A DNA stretch of 33,477 nucleotides from Tissierellia bacterium (GCA_030537765.1 JAUNVH010000022.1:1-33477); one strand, 5' to 3'; positions 13,374 to 22,177 are shown, numbered from the stretch's first letter. Numbers and translations: made by a program. Notes: a model not told the origin generated them from the letters alone.

Positions 13374-15076
13374 CAATTAGTTCCTTTCCAGCCCTCTTCT
13401 CTTCCGTTTACGATATTTGGAGTATGCTCTACTGTTGCCTCAACTATATAATAGTATGCCCAATGTCTTTTTATATCTTTAAACGGCAAGATATTATTTG
13501 CATCTATAAATTCTAAATCAGGATATCTATTTAAAACTCTGTTCATCATTGTTGCAGCTTCTGCTCTTGTGACATTTTTTAGAGGTTTAAAATCGCCCTC
13601 AGGATATCCAGTTACATAGCCTGCAAGTGTAGCTTTTCTGATGTCTTTTGCAGCCCAATAATTATCGTCTAAATCTGTAAATTTATTTGGGCCCATCTCT
13701 TCTAAATTTTTGTATCTAACTAAGAGCGATGCAAATTCTGCTCTAGTTATGGATTGATCAGGTTTGAAAGTTCCGTCATCATAGCCTTTCATGACGCCAA
13801 TTTCAACTAGATGTGAAATATATGGCACATACCATTCTTTTGGCTTTACATCTGGAAAATCATTTGGCTTATATTCCACTTCTCTTTGTGCGATAATTCT
13901 CGAAAGTATTGCAGCTACTTCGGCACGAGTGATTGAACGCTCTGGGCCGAATGTGCCATCGTCATAGCCTTTGAAAAATGGCATATGGCCGCCAGTTACT
14001 TGTATGGTCTGGCCTGAAACAACTTCGCCTGCTATTGCAGCTTCATAGAGATCGCGATATGCCTCATAGACCATTTGGCGTGGAGGCTCGGAACTTGCTA
14101 ACACTGATTGTGTGAAGTTCAAACTATTGAATCTGTTCATCAGTCCAATAGCCAAATCTCTCTTTCCTAAGATTGAAAGATTGTTCATAAATTCGAGCAA
14201 ATCGTCATAGAGTATAGTTTCTTGGTCGATATATGTCATTATTGCTTCGTTAGACATTTCTTTATCTTTTGCCTTCGCCTTTATGATGACTATGGGCTTA
14301 TCAGTATTAGTATTTGAAAGGTCAATAACGAATTCGCCATTTGCATCTGCTTGTGTTGAAAGTACATCGTCTTTAGATGAGAGATAAGATACAAAGACTA
14401 TGGAATGTGGATCGGTATAGCCTTTGACCACTTTCATAAAGTCTGCATATCTTGAGCCTGTCATCATAAAGATTGGAGTTTTGCCCGATTCAAAACTGTC
14501 TACGGGATAGATTGGATCACGTTCAGGAGCTTCTGGCGCTGGCTCTATAATTTCAGGCTGATTTATCGCCTCTCCTGTTACAGTTTTAGAATACTGCTGA
14601 ATCTGTGGCACATTTATTGTAGTGCCATTTTGTAATTGGTATGAATAGGAGAATGTATTTGCAATACTGCTTCCCACAGGCGCTTTATCGTTTACGCCCA
14701 TACCAATTTGTAAAACTAGTCGTTCTGTTTTTATGTCTTTTAAATTTGTGAGTTTTAAAGTTATATAATCGTGTTTTTGATGCGGCGATGCACTCACATT
14801 TACGCCGGCACCTTCGATTCTTTCGCCATTGTTTAAACTGTAGTTTTTAATGTCTAGACCTTGACCAAATCTCAATGTGACAAATAAATTTCTAAAGTTG
14901 GATCTATTTTTAGGTAAGTCTATATTCAATTTATAGTCTACATTTGTCCCTATTACAAGATTTTCGTCAATAGGCTCTTCTAAGCCGATTGAAAATTCTT
15001 GAGCTTCTACATTAACTACATTTAGCGAGGTGAATACTACTGCGAGCAATAAGCTCAGTATAATAATTTTTTTCAT
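13373..15076 (-). CDS. SLH-domain exported protein
   Basis: A 567-residue surface protein anchored by three C-terminal SLH modules. The signal peptide is MKKIIILSLLLAVVFTSLNVVNVEAQ. The open frame extends 21 codons further upstream, but ATG at 15076 is chosen because GGGAGTGA lies just before it and the signal peptide begins there. Residues about 30-170 form a beta-rich domain, followed by a Pro/Glu-rich linker (PEIIEPAPEAPERDP) and a segment resembling a bacterial Ig-like fold (FVVDLSNTNTD-type strands). The SLH modules each contain the GYDDGTF or GYPEGDFKP turn and a TRAE core. The ligand or partner is unknown; it is coupled to the PepSY-like lipoprotein. Confidence 0.85.
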   Translation of the reverse strand: MKKIIILSLLLAVVFTSLNVVNVEAQEFSIGLEEPIDENLVIGTNVDYKLNIDLPKNRSNFRNLFVTLRFGQGLDIKNYSLNNGERIEGAGVNVSASPHQKHDYITLKLTNLKDIKTERLVLQIGMGVNDKAPVGSSIANTFSYSYQLQNGTTINVPQIQQYSKTVTGEAINQPEIIEPAPEAPERDPIYPVDSFESGKTPIFMMTGSRYADFMKVVKGYTDPHSIVFVSYLSSKDDVLSTQADANGEFVIDLSNTNTDKPIVIIKAKAKDKEMSNEAIMTYIDQETILYDDLLEFMNNLSILGKRDLAIGLMNRFNSLNFTQSVLASSEPPRQMVYEAYRDLYEAAIAGEVVSGQTIQVTGGHMPFFKGYDDGTFGPERSITRAEVAAILSRIIAQREVEYKPNDFPDVKPKEWYVPYISHLVEIGVMKGYDDGTFKPDQSITRAEFASLLVRYKNLEEMGPNKFTDLDDNYWAAKDIRKATLAGYVTGYPEGDFKPLKNVTRAEAATMMNRVLNRYPDLEFIDANNILPFKDIKRHWAYYYIVEATVEHTPNIVNGREEGWKGTN

Positions 15077-15152
15077 AATATCACTCCCAACTAAATTATA
15101 TAATAATTTAATTGCGCTTATATTAAATTTATGTATCAAAATTTTTTAATTC

Positions 15153-15180
15153 AAAAAAGACTGGGCAATTTCCCAATCTT
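15153..15180 (-). terminator. Terminator after the small lipoprotein gene
   Basis: On the minus strand: AAGATTGGG, loop AAATTG, CCCAGTCTT, then T6. The stem pairs fully with one G-U. It lies 15 nt past the stop at 15196. Confidence 0.8.
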
Positions 15181-15195
15181 TTTTTGTGCTAAATA

Positions 15196-15735
15196 TTATT
15201 TTGTTTTATCTAGTATAAAGCTATATTCTAAATTGTCTTTTATTGTAACCGATATAGTTTTTTCAATATAGGAATTATCTTTATCGTTTTTCTCAGTTAT
15301 CATAAGAATTATAGTATCGGAATTTAAATTCTCTAAATTTTCAGGCTTTGGACAGTAAAATATTTTTTCATATTCTAATGCATTTTTATCTTCTATATTT
15401 TCAAATTCACCAAAATTTAAATCTACTATATCTGCGTTTTCAGATTTTACATTTACGACTATGTTTTCATTATTTGATTCTACTTTTAAGGGTATGCCAA
15501 TTAAACTACTCATCGCTACGCTATACTCAAATGGTTCTGTCTTTTTTGTTTCAACGATTTCTGTTTTTGTTTCCAAATCTCTGTCATAGAGATAGACTTT
15601 TACATCGCTTAGATCTTTTTCAACTTCATTAGTTTCAATTTTTTTATTGTTATTTGCTTTTGTTTGGCAAGCGCTCAAGCAAATTGCCGAAGCTAAAACG
15701 AGCAAAACTGCTATAATTATGTGTTTCTTTTTCAT
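15196..15735 (-). CDS. Small lipoprotein of unknown function
   Basis: A 179-residue exported lipoprotein: MKKKHIIIAVLLVLASAICLSAC is a clear signal with lipobox LSAC. The mature part is Lys/Glu/Asn-rich and strand-like, with repeated acidic stretches (ENADIVDLNFGEFENIEDK); no domain was recognised. A GTG eight codons upstream (15759) is in frame but overlaps the Shine-Dalgarno itself, so ATG at 15735 is chosen. That leaves an unusually long gap from AGGAGG to ATG, bridged by a small hairpin. It has its own promoter and terminator and stands alone between the flavodiiron gene and the SLH gene. Confidence 0.72.
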   Translation of the reverse strand: MKKKHIIIAVLLVLASAICLSACQTKANNNKKIETNEVEKDLSDVKVYLYDRDLETKTEIVETKKTEPFEYSVAMSSLIGIPLKVESNNENIVVNVKSENADIVDLNFGEFENIEDKNALEYEKIFYCPKPENLENLNSDTIILMITEKNDKDNSYIEKTISVTIKDNLEYSFILDKTK

Positions 15736-15779
15736 TTCTTTGCAGCTTAGCTGACTCACCTCCTATATGTATTGAGAAT

Positions 15780-15807
15780 ATTATAGCATGAAAAAAAAAC
15801 CTCGCAA
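15780..15807 (-). promoter_or_regulatory. Promoter of the small lipoprotein gene
   Basis: On the minus strand: -35 TTGCGA (15802-15807), 16-nt spacer, -10 TATAAT (15780-15785). The -35 lies within the 3' arm of the flavodiiron terminator. Confidence 0.5.
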
Positions 15808-15824
15808 TATAAAAATATGCGAGG
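15791..15824 (-). terminator. Terminator of the flavodiiron operon
   Basis: On the minus strand: CCTCGCATAT, short loop, ATATTGCGAGG, then T9. It lies 14 nt past the stop at 15838. It is the strongest intrinsic terminator in the window. Confidence 0.9.
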
Positions 15825-15837
15825 TCTTTTAGCCAAC

Positions 15838-17046
15838 TTATTTTCTTTTTGCGATAATGGCATCTGCCATATCGTTTCCGATTTTCTTTAGTCCGTCTAG
15901 ATCTTCGTTCGTTGGAGCAGATTTGGTGTCGACTGTAGTTTCTATATAGTCGTAGCCTGAGCCTTTTGCAAATTCTTGCAATGCTTTCAATGAACCGCCG
16001 CCCCAGCTATAGCTGCCAAAGACTGCTATGGTGTGGTTTTTCATCTTCTGTTTCTTTAATGTTTCGACTAGTGTTTCCATTGGTGGGAATAGTCCGTTAT
16101 TATATGTGCAGCTGCCCAAGATTATTCCATCATATCTCCAAAGATCGGCCAAGAGATAAGATAGATGAGTTTTTGAAACGTCATAGAGTCTTACGTTTTT
16201 AACTTTTCTTTCGCCAAGTGCTCTGGCAACTGTTTCAGCCATTTTTTCAGTATGGCCATACATTGAACCATAGACTATGACTACGCCTTCTTCCGTTTCA
16301 AAATTGGCTAGCTTTGAATATAGATCTACAATTTTTTGAGGATTTTCTCTCCAGACAAGACCGTGTACTGGGCAAATCATTTTTATTTCTAGACCAGATA
16401 TTTTTCTCATTGCCGCTTGTACTTGTTGCGAGAACTTTCCGATTATATTTGTATAATATCTGACTGTGTCTTCTTTAAAGAATTCAAAATCGACTTCGTC
16501 ATCAAAAATTCCACCGCTTAGTGCACCGAATGAACCGAATGCATCTTGTGAGAAAAGTGTGCCAGTAGATTCTTCATAGCTGACCATAGATTCTGGCCAG
16601 TGCATCATTGGTGTCATGTAGAAAGTTAGCGATGTGTCGCCAAGATCTAATGTATCTCCTTCTTTTACTTCTACGAAATTTTCATTGTCGATTTCATAAA
16701 AGTTTTTCAAGAAATCTTTGGTGCGTTTGTTTCCAACGAGTTTTACATTTGGAAACAGTTCCAATATGGTGTCGATTGCGCCTGAATGGTCAGGTTCCAT
16801 ATGGTGAATTACTAAATAGTCTAAATCTCTTCCGTCTAGGACTTCATAAAGCTTTTCTAAAAAGCCATCGACTTTATTAATTCTAACTGTGTCCATCAAT
16901 ACTGTTTTTTCGCCAGTTAAAACATATGAATTGTAGCATACGCCGTTTTCTAATGGCCACATATTTTCAAATAGCCTCGTCTGTCTGTCGTTTACTCCAA
17001 CATAGTAGAGATTGTCCCTAATTTTTACTGATAAATAATTTTCCAT
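15838..17046 (-). CDS. Class A flavodiiron protein (oxygen/NO reductase)
   Basis: Cytoplasmic reductase that reduces O2 to water or NO to N2O in anaerobes, receiving electrons usually from rubredoxin. The N-terminal metallo-beta-lactamase-like domain carries the di-iron ligands HMEPDH (about 82-87), a histidine at MMHWPES, D in FSQDAFGSFG and H in CPVHGLVW. The C-terminal flavodoxin domain begins with VIVYGSMYGHTEKMAE (about 257). At 402 residues it is a class A protein with no fused rubredoxin or reductase. GGAG lies just before the ATG. It is the last gene of a long unit, 14 nt after the dehydrogenase gene. Confidence 0.92.
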   Translation of the reverse strand: MENYLSVKIRDNLYYVGVNDRQTRLFENMWPLENGVCYNSYVLTGEKTVLMDTVRINKVDGFLEKLYEVLDGRDLDYLVIHHMEPDHSGAIDTILELFPNVKLVGNKRTKDFLKNFYEIDNENFVEVKEGDTLDLGDTSLTFYMTPMMHWPESMVSYEESTGTLFSQDAFGSFGALSGGIFDDEVDFEFFKEDTVRYYTNIIGKFSQQVQAAMRKISGLEIKMICPVHGLVWRENPQKIVDLYSKLANFETEEGVVIVYGSMYGHTEKMAETVARALGERKVKNVRLYDVSKTHLSYLLADLWRYDGIILGSCTYNNGLFPPMETLVETLKKQKMKNHTIAVFGSYSWGGGSLKALQEFAKGSGYDYIETTVDTKSAPTNEDLDGLKKIGNDMADAIIAKRK

Positions 17047-17060
17047 AATTTTCTCCTCTC

Positions 17061-17981
17061 TTATAGTGAATTTACTATCTTGCCATCTATATATGATTTA
17101 ATATTATTATAGCCTATATCTAACATATTTTGTCTGGAACGTCTTGCCGCCCATGCTGAATGGGGCGTTATATAGACATTTTCAAGTTTTAAAAGCGGAT
17201 TGTCTTTTTCTGGCGGCTCTTTTGCCATCACATCTAGGCCAACTGCCCTTATTTTTTTGCTCTTTAGGCCTTCATAGAGCGCCTCTTCGTCTATAAGTCC
17301 TCCCCTTGCAGTGTTTATTATTATTACTCCGTCTTTCATCTTTTTGATCGTTTCTCTATTGATTATATTTTTGTTTTCATCAGTCAAAGGCATATTTAAA
17401 CTGATTATATCTGATTTTTCTAAAATTTCATCGAGGCTTGGCGAATTTTCATTATGTCTGTCTAAAGCCATGAGATTTATATTAAAAGGCTTTAAGTATT
17501 CATGTAATTTTTTTCCTATTGCGCCATAGCCCAATATGCCAACAGTTTTATGATTTAATAAATCTGCTGAGTGAAACCATTTCTTATACTGTTTTAATTC
17601 TGTCCAACCATTTTCTCTAATGTCTTTTACTTGGTCATAATATTGAGACAATATATTTAATATATGCAAAAAGGCATTCTGTGCTATCGCCTCTGTGCTA
17701 TATTTTGGAGTATTCGTTACAATTATACCCAATTTTTGATATTCTTCATACGGAATCCAATTATATCCCGTTGCTAGTAGCCCTATATATTTTACATTGC
17801 TATCTTTTAAATTTTCTGGTCTTACGGCGGTGGAATTTATTAGAACAATTTCTGCATCGCCAATTCTTTCTCGTTCGTTTTCGTGATTTGTATATTTATA
17901 AATTTCAAATTCGCCTAATTCGTTAAATTTTTCGGTATCACAATCTGTGAACATTTCTCCGTCCAAAAATACTATCTTCAT
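17061..17981 (-). CDS. D-2-hydroxyacid dehydrogenase
   Basis: NAD(P)-dependent oxidoreductase of the D-isomer 2-hydroxyacid family, closest in look to glycerate/hydroxypyruvate reductases. The nucleotide fold starts at GILGYGAIGKKLHEYL. The catalytic triad residues are R in NTARGGLIDEEAL, E in VMAKEPPE and H in ITPHSAWA. ATG at 17981 is preferred over an upstream GTG (17987), because AGAGG then has 5-nt spacing. The product is 306 residues. It is separated from the exonuclease gene by 12 nt. The exact substrate cannot be set from sequence. Confidence 0.87.
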   Translation of the reverse strand: MKIVFLDGEMFTDCDTEKFNELGEFEIYKYTNHENERERIGDAEIVLINSTAVRPENLKDSNVKYIGLLATGYNWIPYEEYQKLGIIVTNTPKYSTEAIAQNAFLHILNILSQYYDQVKDIRENGWTELKQYKKWFHSADLLNHKTVGILGYGAIGKKLHEYLKPFNINLMALDRHNENSPSLDEILEKSDIISLNMPLTDENKNIINRETIKKMKDGVIIINTARGGLIDEEALYEGLKSKKIRAVGLDVMAKEPPEKDNPLLKLENVYITPHSAWAARRSRQNMLDIGYNNIKSYIDGKIVNSL

Positions 17982-17993
17982 AAACACCTCTTT

Positions 17994-18746
17994 TTATTTT
18001 AATATGAGTTCAACTGGACAGTGGTCAGAACCTAGTATGTCATTTCTCAATACGCAGTCTTTTACATTGGGCATAAATCTTTCACTCACTACGAAATAGT
18101 CGATTCTCCAACCGGCATTTCTAGATCTGGCCCTTGTGATATAGGACCACCATGTATAAGATTCAGTCTTATCTGGATAGAGCGTTCTAAATGAATCATT
18201 AAAGCCTGAATTTAATAGAGTCGTCATTTTTTCACGCTCTTGGGGCGAAAAGCCTGGGTTTTTCGTATTAGTCTTTGGAGAATGGAGATCTATTTCTTGA
18301 TGGGCAACGTTTAAATCGCCGCATATTATGACTGGTTTTATTTTATCTAATGCCATTACATATTCTCTAAATTTATCTTCCCAATGCATTCTATAATCTA
18401 ATCTTGCAAGTTCTCTTTGTGAATTGGGCGTGTAGACATTTACTAAATAAAAATCTCCATAATCTGCCGTTATGACTCTGCCTTCATTATCGTCTAAATA
18501 TTCGCCAAGCCCCAAGTTTACTGAATCGGCCTGTTCTTTTGAAAAAACTGCCGTGCCGGAATATCCCTTTTTTTCGGCATAGTTCCAATATTCTTTATAA
18601 TTTGGAATATCCATTTCAATCTGACCTTCTTGGAGCTTTATCTCTTGCAAGCAAAAAATATCTGCATCTACTTCGTTAAAATATTCCATAAAATTCTTTT
18701 TCATGACTGCTCTAAGTCCGTTTACATTCCACGTTACTAATTTCAT
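17994..18746 (-). CDS. xth: Exonuclease III / AP endonuclease
   Basis: Base-excision-repair nuclease that cuts at abasic sites and removes 3' blocks; Mg2+-dependent EEP fold. Key marks: KLVTWNVNGLRA at the N-terminus, CLQEIKLQ with metal-binding E35, GDLNVAHQEIDL with catalytic D and N, and GSDHCPVEL with the final D-H pair. At 250 residues it is the normal length, with no N-terminal extension. AAGGAG lies 6 nt before the ATG. It sits 14 nt after the TtcA-like gene. Confidence 0.95.
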   Translation of the reverse strand: MKLVTWNVNGLRAVMKKNFMEYFNEVDADIFCLQEIKLQEGQIEMDIPNYKEYWNYAEKKGYSGTAVFSKEQADSVNLGLGEYLDDNEGRVITADYGDFYLVNVYTPNSQRELARLDYRMHWEDKFREYVMALDKIKPVIICGDLNVAHQEIDLHSPKTNTKNPGFSPQEREKMTTLLNSGFNDSFRTLYPDKTESYTWWSYITRARSRNAGWRIDYFVVSERFMPNVKDCVLRNDILGSDHCPVELILK

Positions 18747-18760
18747 ATATTCTCCTTATC

Positions 18761-19624
18761 TTAAAAATCGTCTAAAAATGAATGCCTATTTCCGTCTTTA
18801 TCTTTCCATGCTAAGCATGAACCTAAATCTATATTAGAGGTCGATCTAAAAATATTTTCTCGCAAATTTACAATCTGTGGCGATAAATCTTTGATCAACT
18901 CTTTGATTTCAAATCTTTTACTGCCCGTTTTTTTCGCAGCGACTGTGCACGCGCAATCGAGTGGCTCAAGGCCTGCTTTTTTTGTCCATTTTATTATTGA
19001 TTCTTCGTCTATTAGATACATGGGCCTTATTAATACCATATTGTCAAAATTTTGAGCCTTCAATTTGGGACGCATAGTTTTAAAATTTCCAGCATATAAG
19101 ATATTTAGCATAGTAGTTTCTATGACATCGTCAAAATGATGACCTAGTGCCAAAACATTGCAGCCTTTTTCTTTTGCCTTACTATAAAGGCTTCCTCTTC
19201 GCATTCTGGCGCACATATAGCAAGGATTGTCGCCAGAAATTCTCTCTGCCACGCTAAATACATCTGAATCATAAATTGTGGCCGGAATTTTTAAATATGC
19301 CAAATTTTCTTCAAGCCTTTTTCTGACATCTGTTGCATATCCGGGGTCCATTGCGATAAATTCTAAATCGAATTCGAAGACTGAATGTTTGTGTAGTTCT
19401 TGAAATAGCTTTGCCAATAGCAGACTGTCTTTGCCGCCCGAAATTGCAACGCAGACTTTGTCGCCTTTATTTAGCATTTCATATTCTTTTATCGCTTTTA
19501 TAAATTTTACCCAGATATATTTTCTATAAGATTTTATTATACTTCTTTCTATTTCTTTTAAAGGTTTTAATGAATTCAAATCGATGCTTTCGAGCTTTGC
19601 ATCGAAAGAAATAACACTTTCCAT
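18761..19624 (-). CDS. TtcA-family tRNA 2-thiolation protein
   Basis: PP-loop ATP pyrophosphatase that likely thiolates a tRNA base (2-thiocytidine 32 in characterised TtcA). The ATP loop is VAISGGKDSLLL (about 58-69). CYMCARMRRG gives the paired cysteines, ALGHHFDDVIETTMLN is a family signature, and CAC near residue 220 gives the third cysteine that binds the Fe-S cluster in TtcA. The N-terminal 40 residues are less conserved. It may instead be a related PP-loop enzyme; the tRNA target is inference. It sits between GH25 and xth with 12-14 nt gaps. Confidence 0.82.
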   Translation of the reverse strand: MESVISFDAKLESIDLNSLKPLKEIERSIIKSYRKYIWVKFIKAIKEYEMLNKGDKVCVAISGGKDSLLLAKLFQELHKHSVFEFDLEFIAMDPGYATDVRKRLEENLAYLKIPATIYDSDVFSVAERISGDNPCYMCARMRRGSLYSKAKEKGCNVLALGHHFDDVIETTMLNILYAGNFKTMRPKLKAQNFDNMVLIRPMYLIDEESIIKWTKKAGLEPLDCACTVAAKKTGSKRFEIKELIKDLSPQIVNLRENIFRSTSNIDLGSCLAWKDKDGNRHSFLDDF

Positions 19625-19636
19625 AAATTCTCCAGT

Positions 19637-20359
19637 CTATTTTACTAAATTGTCATAGATTAAAAGCTCGTCTATATTGCCATTAAAAATATTGAGATCG
19701 ATATGCTTTTCTATGCCCTCATAGCCCTTTAGCTCGCCTTCGTGTTCATACTGCCAAAAGAGCCATTCTCGCCCGTCTTTTATCTCAGGCGGTGCTCCAA
19801 TTCTCCTATACCAGATATGGCAATTTGGAAATTCGCCCATGACGTATTTTTCATAAGTGTATTTATTGCAATAGATTATGGGATACTGGCCATAATGTTC
19901 GGTCAAATGGTCGAGTAAAACTGATAGATTGCCAGTTACCACTTCTTTTGGAAGTGGGGCGTTAATATAGTCGCCATAATATTCTAGATCGATTGCAGGT
20001 GGCAACATTCCGTCCGTTATCGGTACAGTTTTTATAAAATTCATTGCCTGTTCATAGCCGGGAATGTCGAAGCGATAAAAATGATATGCTCCGACTCTCA
20101 TATTGGTCTTATGAGATGCCTTCCAGTTCTTTTCAAAATAATCGTCTCTGTGGTCATCGCCTTCTGTGGCCTTTATAAACGCAAATTTCATGCCTTGATT
20201 TTCAAGCGCTTGCCAATCTATATCGCCTTGATATCTGCTGACATCTACTCCTCTGACAGAAGGTGACTGAATATCATATGGCTTTCTCTTAGTGAACAGC
20301 ATGAAAGCAATCGCCACTATTAAAATAGCAAGTATATATAATTTTTCTTTATGCTTCAT
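19637..20359 (-). CDS. GH25 muramidase (lysozyme-like)
   Basis: Peptidoglycan N-acetylmuramidase of glycoside hydrolase family 25. One N-terminal hydrophobic segment (about 6-23) with no cleavage site suggests a membrane-anchored, outward-facing enzyme. VRGVDVSRYQGDIDW begins the barrel; PAIDLEYYGD supplies the catalytic acidic pair; FAFIKATEG, VGAYHFYRF and WFWQYEHEG are family motifs. At 240 residues it consists of the catalytic domain only, with no wall-binding repeats. AGGTGA lies before the ATG. It is a self-wall enzyme by context; nothing phage-like surrounds it. Confidence 0.9.
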   Translation of the reverse strand: MKHKEKLYILAILIVAIAFMLFTKRKPYDIQSPSVRGVDVSRYQGDIDWQALENQGMKFAFIKATEGDDHRDDYFEKNWKASHKTNMRVGAYHFYRFDIPGYEQAMNFIKTVPITDGMLPPAIDLEYYGDYINAPLPKEVVTGNLSVLLDHLTEHYGQYPIIYCNKYTYEKYVMGEFPNCHIWYRRIGAPPEIKDGREWLFWQYEHEGELKGYEGIEKHIDLNIFNGNIDELLIYDNLVK

Positions 20360-20373
20360 CTGTTCACCTATCT

Positions 20374-21420
20374 TTACGGTTCTACAAATCCCTCGTGTTC
20401 ATATTTATCTAAATCATATGGTGAAAATATGCCCTTATCAGTTACAACTCCAGATATTAGATGTGGAGGTGTTATATCGAATGAGGGATAAAATCCTTTT
20501 ACATTGCGATTAGTAGTTGGCACTCCCATTGCTTGCAATACAAAATCGCCATCTCTATATTCTATCTCGACAGTATCGATGTCGGGATGTGCAATATCAG
20601 GCACTCCAGTTACGAAGTATGGAATTCCCAAATTGTTTGCAACCATCGCCATTTGATATGTGCCAATCTTATTTACGACATGGCCATCTAAACAGATTGC
20701 ATCTGCGGCCGATGTGAATAGATCGACTCCTTGTTTCATCGTAAAGGCGACTGCATTGTCTGTGATTATTGTCGTATCGAAGCCCTGTTCCGAACAGACT
20801 GTGGAAGTTAGGCGCGCGCCTTGAAAATACGGTCTAGTTTCGGGACATATTACTTTTATATCTAGATTTCTCTCTTTTGCCTCTCTGAGCATCAAGCCTA
20901 CGATTACTTCGCCAAAGCATTGAGTCATGATTGTGCCAGATTTTGGAAATAGATCTACTAGATAGTTTGCAAGTTTTCCATAGCGCAGATATTTTTCGTT
21001 TAATGAATCTATTGCCGATTTCATTATTTCATCTACTAGATTTAAATCATTATCTATTGCATATTTTGCAATTTGTAGTATTTTATCGGTTACGAGCTTC
21101 ATGCGCTTAGAAGTTGTGGGCCTTGCTTGGCTCAAAGTCTTTGCGGCGCGATTTAAATATTCTAGCTTATCTTTACTCTTTAAATCTCTACATTCATAAG
21201 CTGCAAGTGCCATGCCCATTCTGGCTGCAGTATATGGTCCGCCACTTTGCGTTACCATATCTGTTATGGCCTTTGCAACTTCTTGATGCGTTCTGCAAAT
21301 TTCAAATCTTTCGGTTACAGGATATACTCTTCTGTCTAAAATTTTTACAATACCGTCTTCATACCATGCGATATTTTCATATTTTAACATTTTTGCCAAA
21401 TCGTAATCTTGTCTTTTCAT
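20374..21420 (-). CDS. MtnA/eIF2B-like sugar-phosphate isomerase
   Basis: A 348-residue member of the family of 5-methylthioribose-1-phosphate isomerase and ribose-1,5-bisphosphate isomerase. The expected catalytic pair is present as C168 (TIMTQCFGE) and D240 (SAADAICLDG). ETRPYFQGARLT (194-205) and NKIGTYQMA (250-258) are strong family marks. The loop after the catalytic Cys differs from the usual HCNTG, so substrate assignment as MTR-1-P is uncertain. No mtnK, aldolase or other methionine-salvage gene is near; the gene lies between a HAD phosphatase and a muramidase. AGGTG precedes the ATG. Confidence 0.8.
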   Translation of the reverse strand: MKRQDYDLAKMLKYENIAWYEDGIVKILDRRVYPVTERFEICRTHQEVAKAITDMVTQSGGPYTAARMGMALAAYECRDLKSKDKLEYLNRAAKTLSQARPTTSKRMKLVTDKILQIAKYAIDNDLNLVDEIMKSAIDSLNEKYLRYGKLANYLVDLFPKSGTIMTQCFGEVIVGLMLREAKERNLDIKVICPETRPYFQGARLTSTVCSEQGFDTTIITDNAVAFTMKQGVDLFTSAADAICLDGHVVNKIGTYQMAMVANNLGIPYFVTGVPDIAHPDIDTVEIEYRDGDFVLQAMGVPTTNRNVKGFYPSFDITPPHLISGVVTDKGIFSPYDLDKYEHEGFVEP

Positions 21421-21470
21421 AATTGCACCTGCTCTTTAATTACCCCATTTTCTATAATTTAAAGTGATAT

Positions 21471-22124
21471 TCACAGCTCTAATAGTTTTTCAATGTCTAA
21501 ATCTTTTATCTGTGAAACTTTTAGATCTGCATATTTTTCTACTTCGTCTAATGTCCTTCTGTCTGTATCTTTAGTTAGTGCCACAACTTTCAATCCACAT
21601 TCTTTTGCCGTTTTCATGCTATATGACGAATCTTCAAATAAGACTGCATCTTCTGGCGATATATTAAATTCTTCTAAGAGATTTTTAAAATATTTCGGAT
21701 CATTTTTGTGCAAATCTTGATTGTCAGAAGTCAGCACCTTGTCAAATGTTTCTCTAAAGCCAAAGCGATCTAGCATAGTATCTACATGGACAGTGGCTGT
21801 GGCAGTTGCCAAGCAGAGTTTTATATTTCTATTTTTTAGTTCTTCAAATAATTCTTTAGTTCCCTCTTTTAGTTCAAAGCCTTCTCTATACATTTTGTCG
21901 AGCATGAGATTTAGCTCATATAATACCTGCTCTACTGTAGTATTTAGTTTATAATAGTCTATCATATAGATTATGCCATCTTTCAATGTCAAATCTCTAA
22001 GTCTTTCTTTCAATTCTCTATTTGGCACTTTGTCAAATCGTTTTAAATAGTCTACGACTATATTATTCCAAAAAGGTATGGAATCTATAATTGTGCCGTC
22101 CATATCAAATATTGCTAATTTCAT
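21471..22124 (-). CDS. HAD-family phosphatase (beta-phosphoglucomutase-like)
   Basis: Haloacid-dehalogenase superfamily hydrolase with a helical cap, likely acting on a small phosphorylated metabolite. Motif I is FDMDGTIIDS (6-15, nucleophile D7), motif II is the T in CLATATATV, and motif III/IV include VLFEDSSYSMKTAKECG. At 217 residues it fits the phosphoglycolate phosphatase or mutase-like subgroup. A good AGGAGG site and a promoter precede it. It lies 50 nt from the MtnA-like gene with no terminator between, so they are probably co-transcribed, and the HAD enzyme could act on the isomerase's substrate or product (inference). Confidence 0.83.
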   Translation of the reverse strand: MKLAIFDMDGTIIDSIPFWNNIVVDYLKRFDKVPNRELKERLRDLTLKDGIIYMIDYYKLNTTVEQVLYELNLMLDKMYREGFELKEGTKELFEELKNRNIKLCLATATATVHVDTMLDRFGFRETFDKVLTSDNQDLHKNDPKYFKNLLEEFNISPEDAVLFEDSSYSMKTAKECGLKVVALTKDTDRRTLDEVEKYADLKVSQIKDLDIEKLLEL

Positions 22125-22147
22125 AAATTTCCTCCTATTAATTAAAT

Positions 22148-22177
22148 ATTATAGCTTAAAATAATATCTTTTTCCAA
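22148..22177 (-). promoter_or_regulatory. Promoter of the HAD-to-flavodiiron gene group
   Basis: On the minus strand: -35 TTGGAA (22172-22177) with an 18-nt spacer to -10 TATAAT (22148-22153). It lies in the 60-bp gap downstream of the DUF1980 gene. Confidence 0.5.

Noticed and set aside
13430..14000. SLH repeats as a possible DNA repeat or CRISPR array
   Set aside because: Similarity is at the protein level only. There are no short exact repeats with regular spacers.
15180..15196. T-rich plus-strand tract after hairpin as evidence for a plus-strand gene
   Set aside because: The hairpin works as a terminator on the minus strand, and the flanking T-run on the other strand is just the matching A-tract side common to bidirectional terminators.
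19637..20359. GH25 muramidase as a prophage endolysin
   Set aside because: No holin, structural phage gene or integrase nearby. It has an N-terminal membrane anchor and sits in a housekeeping operon.
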